This document shows positions 1 through 6,336 of a stretch of 8,620 nt of DNA, piece by piece. The stretch is from NCBI GenBank assembly GCA_003225615.1, contig QIAS01000094.1, positions 1 through 8,620 of the forward strand, in the 5' to 3' direction. Origin of the DNA: Acidobacteriota bacterium (GTDB lineage Bacteria > Acidobacteriota > Terriglobia > Terriglobales > Acidobacteriaceae). Positions within the stretch are counted from its first letter, which is position 1; each line of letters starts with the position of its first letter. Under the pieces are notes generated by a model. That model was given only the letters and a program-made list of their open reading frames with translations. It was not told the DNA's origin and searched no databases. The position numbers and the translations under genes are program-made.

Positions 1-1164
1 CGCAATGGGCTCTAGGAGGGCGGCACGTCGTGCCGGGTACACTCCAAAAAATAAGCCGACGCTGCCGGATACGATCAATCCCGCTGCCACGGCCCACAGC
101 TTAATCACCGACGGCATGCCAATAATCGCCGTAATCCCTTTAGCGATTGTGATGCCGAACAACACTCCGAGGGCTCCCCCGACCAGGGACATGGTGGCGG
201 ATTCAATGAGAAATTGCAGCAGCACATCAGACCTGCGCGCCCCCATAGCCTTGCGAATGCCCACTTCTCGAGTACGTTCGGTAACCGAGACGAGCATGAT
301 GTTCATAATGACAATCCCGCCGACGATGAGGGATATGGCTGCAATTCCGATCATGGCGACGAAGAAGGTTCCGCTCAGGCTCGACCAGATGCCCAGCAGA
401 CTGGCGTTGGTCTCTAAGTCAAAGCTGTCGGGGCTGCCGGGCAAGTCGTGTCTGCGCGCTCGCAATACGGCGCGCGCCTCGTCCATGGCGGCTTCGAGCT
501 GCTCCCCATACTGCTTCAAGTACGTGGTAATGGGAATCATCACGTAATTGTCCAGACTCTGCCCTAGTGTTTTGCCCTTCTTTTTCCCAACACCCACCAC
601 CTGATACACCCAACCATCGACTCTGATTTCCTTGCCCAGTGGGTCCCTTCCAGGCAGGAGGTTTTCGACAATGTCACTGCCGATGACAGCGACCGGGGCA
701 CGGCTGTTGATGTCAGTATCGTTGAGCATGCGGCCGGACTCCAGGTCGACGTCAAAAATAGGAGCCATGGATGGGGTCAGACCCTGGACCCACGTATCAC
801 TGATGGACTGCTCGCCGAATTTCACATGCCCGCTGAGATTGCGTAACGATGCTCCGACGTATAAGCAATGCTTGCAAGCGGCTAATACCGCCTCATAGTC
901 CTCGAGAGTCAAGTTCTTGCGCTTTTCGCCTTCGAGAAAATGGTCCACGTTGGTAACAGCCGGGGAGACTTTGAAGACTATGAATACGTCCGTGCCGAGT
1001 CTGAACACCCGCTCTGCCACGTATCCGTTGATGCCGTTGACGAACGTAACCACAGCAATGACCGCCGCCACACCGATGACCACCCCCAGCAGCGTGAGGG
1101 CCGATCGAAGTTTGTTAGCCCACAGCGACTGCAGGGCAATGCGGATCGCTTCAGAGATGTTCAT
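1..1164 (-). CDS. MacB/FtsX-type ABC transporter permease (3' end cut by window edge)
   Basis: Inner-membrane permease of the MacB family, which works with a separate ATPase in export or envelope mechanotransmission; the substrate cannot be told from sequence. The 388 codons read from ATG 1164 have no stop before the edge. Visible parts: a first membrane helix at about residues 20-42 after the typical start MNISEAIRIALQSLWANKLR; a large periplasmic (MacB_PCD-like) domain at about 43-260 containing C97-x-x-C100; then three helices at about 266-290, 321-343 and 355-376. The FtsX core is clear: MNIMLVSVTERTREVGIRK at 287-305, then AMGARRSDVLLQFLIES. It reaches YPARRAALLEPIA, so only about five residues are missing. 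The region near residue 222 looks about 13-17 residues shorter than relatives I recall. No good Shine-Dalgarno is seen. No ATPase gene lies between this start and rnpB, so any partner is outside the window. Confidence 0.92.
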   Translation of the reverse strand, partial: MNISEAIRIALQSLWANKLRSALTLLGVVIGVAAVIAVVTFVNGINGYVAERVFRLGTDVFIVFKVSPAVTNVDHFLEGEKRKNLTLEDYEAVLAACKHCLYVGASLRNLSGHVKFGEQSISDTWVQGLTPSMAPIFDVDLESGRMLNDTDINSRAPVAVIGSDIVENLLPGRDPLGKEIRVDGWVYQVVGVGKKKGKTLGQSLDNYVMIPITTYLKQYGEQLEAAMDEARAVLRARRHDLPGSPDSFDLETNASLLGIWSSLSGTFFVAMIGIAAISLIVGGIVIMNIMLVSVTERTREVGIRKAMGARRSDVLLQFLIESATMSLVGGALGVLFGITIAKGITAIIGMPSVIKLWAVAAGLIVSGSVGLFFGVYPARRAALLEPIA

Positions 1165-1334
1165 TCTTAGGCTCGGTGGCTTGAGACTGTGAGTTCCGCC
1201 TTCCAGCGCTAGACTCCTGCCTGGAACGCACAAACCCTTCGCTAGTCGTCAGTCTAGCAGAGCGGAGTGCGCGGCATCGCAAGGGTCGGAGGGGCCTGCG
1301 AGCTTAGAACCCGAAGCCGGGCGCCGGAATCTAA

Positions 1335-1340
1335 TATAAT
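1335..1340 (+). promoter_or_regulatory. -10 box of the rnpB promoter
   Basis: This is a perfect TATAAT in an AT-rich patch (CTAATATAAT). A start about 7-10 bases downstream falls at 1347-1350, exactly where the P1 helix of RNase P RNA begins. No convincing -35 hexamer is seen at 16-18 bases upstream. Confidence 0.7.
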
Positions 1341-1349
1341 GAGTTTTGT

Positions 1350-1750
1350 TAGCAGCCGGACCGGACGGTCGCTCTCTTCGTCTTCGGACGAGGGGAGAGG
1401 AAAGTCCGAACTCCGCAGAGCAATGTGCCGGATAACGTCCGGGAGGCCGGGTTCAAGCATGGTCGACGGAAAGTGCCACAGAAAGCATGCCGCCGGCGAC
1501 GCCGGGGTAAGGGTGAAAAGGTGCGGTAAGAGCGCACCGCCGCCACAGTAATGCGGCGGGCAGGGCAAACCCCACACGGAGCAAGACCAAATAGGGAGGG
1601 AGCCTGGCTTCGGCCGGGCACGTGCCGGCTCGGTGCGTCACAACCTCCGGGTAGGTCGCTAGAGCCGCGCAGCAATGCGCGGCCCAGAGGAATGGCCGTC
1701 CTGCCGGTTTCGGCCGGCGGACAGAATTCGGCTTACAGGTCCGGCTGCTA
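1350..1750 (+). ncRNA. rnpB: RNase P RNA, bacterial type A
   Basis: Catalytic RNA of ribonuclease P, which cleaves the 5' leader from pre-tRNAs. The ends are set by a perfect 13-bp P1 helix: 1350-1362 (TAGCAGCCGGACC) pairs with 1738-1750. Conserved blocks are present in order: GAGGAAAGTCCG at 1397-1408 (5' P4 strand); the P11/P12 region with GGTGCGGTAAGAGCGCACC at about 1520-1538; GCAAGACCAAATAGGGAGG near 1581-1599; GGGTAGG at 1649-1655, whose GGU would bind the tRNA 3' CCA; AGAGGAATGGCCGTC near 1686-1700; and ACAGAATTCGGCTTA at 1721-1735 (3' P4 strand). Hairpins capped by UUCG occur at 1379-1390 and 1603-1618, and a third at 1701-1720 sits just before the 3' P4 strand, like P19 of many bacteria. 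The length of about 401 is normal. No intrinsic terminator follows. Open frames across it are chance. Confidence 0.97.
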
Positions 1751-1754
1751 CAAT
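1746..1754 (+). promoter_or_regulatory. Extended -10 motif overlapping the rnpB 3' end
   Basis: TGCTACAAT matches the extended -10 pattern TGnTATAAT with one change. A weak -35-like TTCGGC lies at 1727-1732 with a 16-base spacer. A start near 1761 would place a short leader containing AGGAG before the ATG at 1783. Its first half is also the 3' strand of the rnpB P1 helix, so part of the match is forced by RNA structure. This is a candidate only. Confidence 0.4.
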
Positions 1755-1767
1755 CCTGCAAGTACCC

Positions 1768-1772
1768 AGGAG
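1768..1772 (+). promoter_or_regulatory. Ribosome binding site that fixes the start of the small basic protein
   Basis: AGGAG lies 10 bases before ATG 1783. The same frame is open back to an ATG at 1675, but that stretch lies inside rnpB and has no such site. This signal therefore supports the 1783 start. Confidence 0.7.
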
Positions 1773-1782
1773 CGACAACCCT

Positions 1783-1956
1783 ATGTCGGCACCAAGCCGC
1801 CGTCCCGAAATCCGCAGGCGACGTACACGCAAGGAAAAGATTCTCAAGCTAAGAAAGCGTTTGGCCGCAGCTTCGTCTGACGCGGAGCAAAACCGAATCA
1901 AGGATAAGCTCCACCGATTGGGCTTGGTTTCGCCGGGAACTCCCCTGGTCAAATAG
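1783..1956 (+). CDS. Small very basic protein, 57 residues, unknown function
   Basis: This is a short protein with 18 Arg/Lys and 5 Asp/Glu. Residues 6-26 are dense in charge (RRPEIRRRRTRKEKILKLRK), followed by a helix-prone stretch (about 24-47) and a short tail rich in Gly, Pro and Ser. There is no signal peptide or membrane segment. It resembles small basic proteins annotated as hypothetical in planctomycetes and acidobacteria, the sort placed in families such as DUF6800; that link is from memory and weak. The start is chosen for the AGGAG site and because the longer frame runs into rnpB. The gene begins 32 bases after rnpB on the same strand. It could share the rnpB transcript or use the extended -10 at 1746-1754. 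Nucleic-acid binding is plausible from composition only. It is not RnpA, as the RNR-type motif and the usual length of about 110-130 residues are absent. Confidence 0.75.
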   Translation: MSAPSRRPEIRRRRTRKEKILKLRKRLAAASSDAEQNRIKDKLHRLGLVSPGTPLVK

Positions 1957-2020
1957 CTAGGGGACGGGCCGCCGGCGCCTTGCCTTGAAAGCGCTGTGAA
2001 ACGACTAAGTCGAACTGCGC

Positions 2021-3184
2021 TCAGTCCGCGGCTACTCTCTTCTTATGGGTGCCGTAGCCTCCTACCTCTTCGTAGACCTTCAGAAGTTGACGCGCCGAAC
2101 TGTCCCAGGAAAAGCGTTTCGACTGCTCCATGCCGCGCTGCTTAAGCCGCTCACGCAGACTTTGGTCGAGCAGCACACGATGGAGCGCGCGCATGATTTC
2201 AAACACATTTTCAGGATTGACCAGCACCGCGGCAGTTCCCGTCACTTCCGGCAATGAGGACGTATTCGAAGTTACCACGGGCGTGCCATGAGCCATCGCT
2301 TCCAATGGCGGCAATCCGAACCCTTCGTAAAGCGAGGGGAAAACAAAAATTTTTGCTCCGTCATAGAAGATGCGCAAGACCTCAATCGGCACGAAGCCGA
2401 GAAAACGTACATCGTTCTGCACCCCGCTCTTTATAACCGTGCGACGCAGGTCGGGATGACCGGAAAGGTCGTCTCCGATGATAATCAGTTTCAGATCGGA
2501 GTATTTCTGATCTTTTTCCAGTTCTGTCTTGAGAGCGGAAAAAGCCTCAATGATGCGAATCAGATTCTTATGCGGGCTGATGGCGCCGGCGTACAACAAA
2601 AACGGATAGCTCACGAGATAGCGTTCGGCAATGAGTTGCCGGTCCGCTTCGGTGGCGTGGCCGCGAAGAAAACGTTCGTCAATGGCGTTGTAGACGACCT
2701 GAACGCGCTCTGGCGGAATGCCGAATAGCTGCTGAATCTCGCTCTTGGTGAATTGCGAGACAGCAAAGATACGCGCCGCGCCTTTCAAGACGCGCCTGGT
2801 CATTTGAAAGTGCAGCGAGCGTCGCAGATCGGAATGGCCGCGGGCTCGGTACATGTGTTCGAGCACATCGTGCACGGTCATGACGTAGGGGCAAGGCAAG
2901 GATCGGGGAAGCCAGAAAAGATGGGGTATGTGGACCAAGTCGCAGCGAAGCCTTTTGACGATGGCACGAAACTGGAAATAGCCTTTAGCTTCCGTGTCTC
3001 GCTCCAGCAGCGCCACGGTATGAAAATTGGACGGGAGTGGCCCAATCTCTTCTACTTTCTTCGGTGCTCCAATAAGGAAGTACTTGTTTTGCCGATCCAT
3101 GCGCCCTAAGGCGCGGACGACGTTGCGTATGTAAGTGCCGATACCGAACTCGGCCATCCGCCGGATATCAATGCCAATCTTCAC
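2021..3184 (-). CDS. Family 4 glycosyltransferase (GT-B fold)
   Basis: Cytoplasmic or membrane-associated retaining transferase that moves a sugar from a nucleotide donor to a surface glycan or lipid; acceptor and sugar are unknown. Of 387 residues, the N-terminal acceptor half starts KIGIDIRRMAEFGIGTYIRN and has VMTVHDVLEHMY near 101-112. The donor half has LYAGAISPHKN near 197-207 and the EX7E motif in SLYEGFGLPPLEAMAHGTPV, with Glu at about 287 and 295, followed by SNTSSLPEV. Length is normal. Start choice: GTG 3184 gives the family-typical N-terminus. An in-frame GTG at 3217 adds 11 residues that come from a repeat-like tract and look unlike the family. Neither has a Shine-Dalgarno. It lies 84 bases after glyA on the same strand and converges with the small basic gene. 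No clear terminator is seen in 1957-2020, where only a short CGACTAAGTCG palindrome (2002-2012) stands out. Confidence 0.93.
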   Translation of the reverse strand: MKIGIDIRRMAEFGIGTYIRNVVRALGRMDRQNKYFLIGAPKKVEEIGPLPSNFHTVALLERDTEAKGYFQFRAIVKRLRCDLVHIPHLFWLPRSLPCPYVMTVHDVLEHMYRARGHSDLRRSLHFQMTRRVLKGAARIFAVSQFTKSEIQQLFGIPPERVQVVYNAIDERFLRGHATEADRQLIAERYLVSYPFLLYAGAISPHKNLIRIIEAFSALKTELEKDQKYSDLKLIIIGDDLSGHPDLRRTVIKSGVQNDVRFLGFVPIEVLRIFYDGAKIFVFPSLYEGFGLPPLEAMAHGTPVVTSNTSSLPEVTGTAAVLVNPENVFEIMRALHRVLLDQSLRERLKQRGMEQSKRFSWDSSARQLLKVYEEVGGYGTHKKRVAAD

Positions 3185-3194
3185 GGAAGGATTT

Positions 3195-3256
3195 AACCAT
3201 ACAGGACACAGAGCCACACAGGGAATTCAGGATCGCCCCTCTGTGCACTCTGGGTT
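3195..3256. repeat. Decayed CACAGAG-type inverted repeat between glyA and the glycosyltransferase
   Basis: The left arm (3195-3223) contains ACAGGACACAGAGCCACACA and the right arm (3236-3256) reads CCCCTCTGTGCACTCTGGGTT. The 7-base cores CACAGAG (3207-3213) and CTCTGTG (3239-3245) are exact inverses, and the AACC/GGTT ends also match. It resembles the dispersed intergenic 'CCACAGAGGACACAGAGG' tracts I recall from many bacterial genomes. Copy number elsewhere cannot be seen here. Confidence 0.5.
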
Positions 3257-3268
3257 GGTGTCTATCTC

Positions 3269-4558
3269 TCAGGCTCGTAGTTCCGCTTGCGCGCGTGCCC
3301 TGCGTTCTGGATACAGGGGGAACGCTTCCGACAATCCCAGTACCTGTTTACGGACCTTGGCCAGCACAGCTGAATCGGTGCGGTTGTGGTGCACTTCGGA
3401 AATCCAGCGGCCTATCTGGCGCATTTCATTTTCTTTCATGCCGCGCGTTGTAAGGGCTGGGGTGCCAATGCGAATGCCGCTCGGTTTCATTGGCGGATTG
3501 GTATCAAAAGGAATCGCGTTCTTGTTTACCGTGATAGCGGCCTCGCCCAGGGCTTTCTCTGCTTCGCTGCCCAGCATTCCTTTCGAGAACACATCCACTA
3601 GCATCAGGTGGGTGTCCGTGCCTCCCGAAATAATGCGGAACCCCTCGGCCGCTAGAGTCTCAGCAAGAACCTTGGCATTGCTCACAATCTGCCGGGCGTA
3701 GTCGCGGAACGAAGGCTGCATGGCTTCATGGAAACAAACTGCTTTGGCTGCGATGATATGAACCAGAGGTCCACCTTGCATTCCGGGGAAAACCGTCTTA
3801 TCAATGGCTGCGGCGTGTTCCTGTTTGCAGAGAATCATGCCCGCCCGCGGTCCGCGCAAAGTTTTGTGTGTGGTTGAAGTCACAATCTGTGCATGGGGCA
3901 CAGGCGACGGGTGCACACCGCCTGCGACCAATCCGGCGAAGTGCGCCATGTCCACCAGATAGAGTGCCCCTACTTTATCCGCAATCTGCCGCATGCGGGC
4001 AAAATCGATAATTCTAGGATACGCGCTGCCTCCCCCGATAATGAGCTTGGGACGCTCTTTCTCCGCCAACTTTTCTAAATCGTCGTAGTCGATGGTTTCG
4101 TTTTCCTTGGTTACTCCGTAAGGCACAATGCGGTAAGTCTTCCCGGAAAAATTCAGGTGGTGCCCGTGTGTGAGATGTCCACCATGCGCCAGGTTGAGCC
4201 CGAGAATGGTGTCTCCGGGTTGCAGCACCGCGGCATAAGCTTCCATGTTGGCCTGCGATCCGGCGTGAGGTTGCACGTTGGCGTGCTCGGCGCCGAATAG
4301 TTGCTTCGCGCGCATCCGTGCCAACTCTTCCACCACATCGGTAAATTCGCATCCGCCGTAATAGCGCTTGCCGGGGTAACCCTCGGCGTATTTATTCGTG
4401 AATACCGAGCCCATGGCCTCGAGCACGGCTTCGCTGACAAAATTCTCCGAGGCGATCAACTCCAGACCTTCATGCTGCCGCCGGGTTTCGTTGTCAATGG
4501 CATTGGCGATCTGCGGATCTACTTCGTATAACGGACGGGACATGATGTCATTTTTCAT
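3269..4558 (-). CDS. glyA: Serine hydroxymethyltransferase
   Basis: PLP-dependent cytosolic enzyme that converts serine and tetrahydrofolate to glycine and 5,10-methylene-tetrahydrofolate, the main one-carbon source for purine, thymidylate and methionine synthesis. The 429 residues are near the usual 415-435. Motifs: [11 protein letters not shown] at 32-42; [18 protein letters not shown] at 54-71; [11 protein letters not shown] at 94-104; [14 protein letters not shown] at 201-214 with the PLP-contacting Asp203 and His206; [13 protein letters not shown] at 228-240, in which Lys232 forms the Schiff base; and [13 protein letters not shown] near the C-terminal domain. No key residue is missing. 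The first ATG is used; a second Met at codon 6 also fits, and neither has a strong Shine-Dalgarno (only GAGA upstream). The GNAT gene ends 23 bases before the start, so they are probably co-transcribed. Confidence 0.98.
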   Translation of the reverse strand: MKNDIMSRPLYEVDPQIANAIDNETRRQHEGLELIASENFVSEAVLEAMGSVFTNKYAEGYPGKRYYGGCEFTDVVEELARMRAKQLFGAEHANVQPHAGSQANMEAYAAVLQPGDTILGLNLAHGGHLTHGHHLNFSGKTYRIVPYGVTKENETIDYDDLEKLAEKERPKLIIGGGSAYPRIIDFARMRQIADKVGALYLVDMAHFAGLVAGGVHPSPVPHAQIVTSTTHKTLRGPRAGMILCKQEHAAAIDKTVFPGMQGGPLVHIIAAKAVCFHEAMQPSFRDYARQIVSNAKVLAETLAAEGFRIISGGTDTHLMLVDVFSKGMLGSEAEKALGEAAITVNKNAIPFDTNPPMKPSGIRIGTPALTTRGMKENEMRQIGRWISEVHHNRTDSAVLAKVRKQVLGLSEAFPLYPERRARAQAELRA

Positions 4559-4581
4559 GTTTAGATCTCAGGGTTTATCAG

Positions 4582-5073
4582 TTAGCTCCTGGCTTCACTT
4601 CCTAAACGAATGTAAACATCGGGGCGGTGCAGTTCCATCCACCTCTCCGGAGCCTTCAGTGGTCGAAACCCCAACTGTTGATAGAGTCCGTGAGCATCGC
4701 GCGTCACCAGGCTCCAGCGGCGCAGGCCCTGCAGCCAAGGATGTTCCATGATGCACTGCATCAGCCATTTGCCCAAGCCCTGTCCGCGAAACTCCTCCAG
4801 GACAAACACATCACCAATGTAGGCATAGGTTGCGTAGTCAGAGATAACTCGGGCAAAACCAATCTGCTTCTCTCCAAGGTACATTCCAAAGCACAACGAG
4901 TGCTTAATCGAGCGCGCTACAACTTCTTTCGGAATCCCCTTCGCCCAATAACAGTCAGTCAGGAACGCGTGGATCGCATCCAAGTCCAAGCGCACGCGCT
5001 CGGTACTGATGAGAAACTCACCTCGTCGTGATTGCTGGATCTCCGAAGATTGATCTGTGGTGAAGCTGGTCAT
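4582..5073 (-). CDS. GNAT-family N-acetyltransferase
   Basis: Acetyl-CoA-dependent acyltransferase of 163 residues; the substrate is unknown. A GNAT fold fits: the acetyl-CoA-binding motif A is YIGDVFVLEEFRGQGLGKWL at about 85-104 with RGQGLG at 96-101, and motif B ends in HGLYQQLGFRPL at about 128-139, where Tyr131 is at the usual general-acid position. The first 20 residues are polar and probably disordered. The C-terminus (WMELHRPDVYIR) is typical of small single-domain GNATs that resemble YjgM/ElaA-like members. ATG 5073 has no clear Shine-Dalgarno. The gene ends 23 bases before glyA, so translation and regulation may be linked, though a functional tie to serine/glycine metabolism is only a guess. 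A TAGAAT hexamer at 5133-5128 could be its -10 box, without a clear -35. Confidence 0.87.
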   Translation of the reverse strand: MTSFTTDQSSEIQQSRRGEFLISTERVRLDLDAIHAFLTDCYWAKGIPKEVVARSIKHSLCFGMYLGEKQIGFARVISDYATYAYIGDVFVLEEFRGQGLGKWLMQCIMEHPWLQGLRRWSLVTRDAHGLYQQLGFRPLKAPERWMELHRPDVYIRLGSEARS

Positions 5074-5169
5074 GAGGACAGGTTGCGCGGGTCACAGCTG
5101 CTGACATTGGCGCCCGCTACTCAACTTATTCTACGCCTCAAATGCAGTGCGGAAAAATGAGGCCAGTTG

Positions 5170-6249
5170 TCACCCATCAATGTATTTGTAAGGTGTTTCG
5201 CCGGTCGTGTAGTGACCACAAGCCAGGGCGACCACCTTGTGATCAAGCCTGTGGCGTTGGAAATCGGCTACGACCTGGCGTGAAAATTCCGGCAGGAATG
5301 TGAGGTCGTACTTCGCGTATATGACCAGGGAGCGCTTCGGATTGCGGGAAAACTTGTCGAAGTACACCGCCGGGCTAATGGCCAGCCAGACTTTTCGTAG
5401 ACGATCCAGGTCAATCTGAGCTTCCAGTCCCTCGCGGATATGGCGAGTGGTCTGACCGTGCCAAACTACGTCAGCAAAATACGTGGATGCATGGTTGAAG
5501 GCGGCGGCGCGAATGCGTGCATCATGCGCGCTGGCGATGAATGCGTAACATGAACCCAGGCTCGTACCGGCAATTCCCAATTGCTTGTACCCCTGTTGTT
5601 CCAGCCAATCCAGGCAGCAGCGGATGTCGACAACCCCTTGGCGAACTGCATCGAGCGTCCGGCCGATGTTGGCCGAGACAGCGTAGTCGGCACGCTTGGT
5701 CTCGGCCGGCATGCGGATATCGTGATAAGGCATGCTCAGCCGCAACACTGCAATACCTAGCCAGTTCAGCACGCGGCACAGGCTGGTATATGCAATGGCA
5801 TCGGCGTTCCAATGCGGAAGCAGTACCACGGCTCTTCGTCCCCGCGCCGGGAACCAGCGCGCATTGACCAGGTTATTCTCCGGATACGGAGTGCGCACGG
5901 GTGAAGTAAAACGAAGAAAGTCAGAGTACGTGCCTCGAACTTTCTTTTCGAGCCGAATATCCGGAACTTCACGAGTGCTGAACACCTGGATCTCGCGGCG
6001 CTCCAGGCGGAAATCCGCAGGCGTGCAGTATGAGTAAAATTCGTCGCTCGCGGCGATGATTCTCTGGTTGTAATCGGCAAAAAACTCCTCGGGATCTGCA
6101 GGGCTCTGGCCCGCGCGCACATTATCGCGGCACGGCCAATCATTCGCCCACTCCACTCCCCAATCGAGCGGGCGCACCACGCGGTTGTTGTCTACCGACG
6201 TCAGCCGGTTTTCCCAGTCGTACATCCATTGTGCGTAGCGGGTGGGCAT
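5170..6249 (-). CDS. Alpha/beta hydrolase family protein, possibly shortened by an in-frame UGA
   Basis: Predicted serine hydrolase or esterase of 359 residues with no signal peptide; the substrate is unknown. The alpha/beta hydrolase core starts at about 139 (AVVLLPHWNADA). The nucleophile elbow is GIAGTSLGSCYAF with Ser230 in G-T-S-L-G, the likely acid is Asp315 in IYAKYDLTFLP, and the likely base is His346 in ALACGHYTTGETP. Residues 1-138 form an N-terminal extension (DWENRLTS, NRVVRPLDWGVEW) seen in a group of bacterial hydrolases of about 370 residues. The frame ends KYIDG then TGA. Reading on gives QLASFFRTAFEA and a TAG at 5131-5133, which looks like the missing family C-terminus with the TGA replacing a Trp codon (TGG). 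The catalytic triad lies before the stop, so the shortened protein might still fold. ATG 6249 has no Shine-Dalgarno. Met9 (6225) is an alternative start. Confidence 0.82.
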   Translation of the reverse strand: MPTRYAQWMYDWENRLTSVDNNRVVRPLDWGVEWANDWPCRDNVRAGQSPADPEEFFADYNQRIIAASDEFYSYCTPADFRLERREIQVFSTREVPDIRLEKKVRGTYSDFLRFTSPVRTPYPENNLVNARWFPARGRRAVVLLPHWNADAIAYTSLCRVLNWLGIAVLRLSMPYHDIRMPAETKRADYAVSANIGRTLDAVRQGVVDIRCCLDWLEQQGYKQLGIAGTSLGSCYAFIASAHDARIRAAAFNHASTYFADVVWHGQTTRHIREGLEAQIDLDRLRKVWLAISPAVYFDKFSRNPKRSLVIYAKYDLTFLPEFSRQVVADFQRHRLDHKVVALACGHYTTGETPYKYIDG

Positions 6250-6261
6250 GGGCTTTCAGTG

Positions 6262-6270
6262 AATATAGCA
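6262..6270 (-). promoter_or_regulatory. Extended -10 motif just before the hydrolase gene
   Basis: On the minus strand this reads TGCTATATT, one change from TGnTATAAT. A start about 7 bases downstream would be near 6255, only about 6 bases before ATG 6249. No -35 match is seen, as is common for extended -10 promoters. Confidence 0.4.
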
Positions 6271-6310
6271 GAGCATCAGGAGCGGTGCAGTGCTCAGGCA
6301 GTGAGAGGGG

Positions 6311-6336
6311 AAAATCAGCATTTAGCGCTAACTGCT
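6311..6336 (-). terminator. Weak terminator-like hairpin at the end of alr
   Basis: On the minus strand AGCAGTTAGC/GCTAAATGCT (6336-6317) forms a nearly perfect 20-base palindrome with one mismatch, followed by GATTTT. It overlaps the alr stop codon (6335-6337). The tight loop (GCGC) and short T run make it weak. It includes the exact palindrome TTAGCGCTAA at 6322-6331, so a protein-binding site is another reading. Confidence 0.35.

Noticed and set aside
5..547. Plus-strand open frame of 180 codons
   Set aside because: It is the antisense shadow of the MacB-like permease, whose minus-strand frame is open for 388 codons and carries conserved FtsX motifs.
632..1192. Two or three plus-strand open frames opposite the permease
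   Set aside because: They are shadows of the permease N-terminal region and its promoter side, with no ribosome binding site or domain.
1241..1258. GCTAG...CTAGC inverted repeat in the gap between the permease and rnpB
   Set aside because: The arms are 5 bases with an 8-base spacer and no T run or known operator match; this is within what chance would give.
1254..1952. Several open frames on both strands of about 90-110 codons
   Set aside because: They overlap the RNase P RNA, whose structure explains the sequence; the high GC content of the RNA gene leaves chance frames open. Only the part from 1783 on the plus strand has a ribosome binding site outside the RNA.
2002..2012. CGACTAAGTCG palindrome as a terminator between the convergent genes
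   Set aside because: The arms are only 5 bases with a single central base and no T run follows, so it cannot act as a standard intrinsic terminator.
3135..3701. Plus-strand open frame of 188 codons
   Set aside because: It crosses the glycosyltransferase start, the intergenic repeat and the 3' end of glyA on the opposite strand, with no domain of its own.
4559..4581. Glycine riboswitch upstream of glyA
   Set aside because: Only 23 bases separate GNAT from glyA, far too little for a riboswitch, and no conserved glycine-aptamer core is seen.
4627..5031. Plus-strand open frame of 134 codons
   Set aside because: It is antisense to the GNAT gene, which has the acetyl-CoA-binding RGQGLG motif and correct length.
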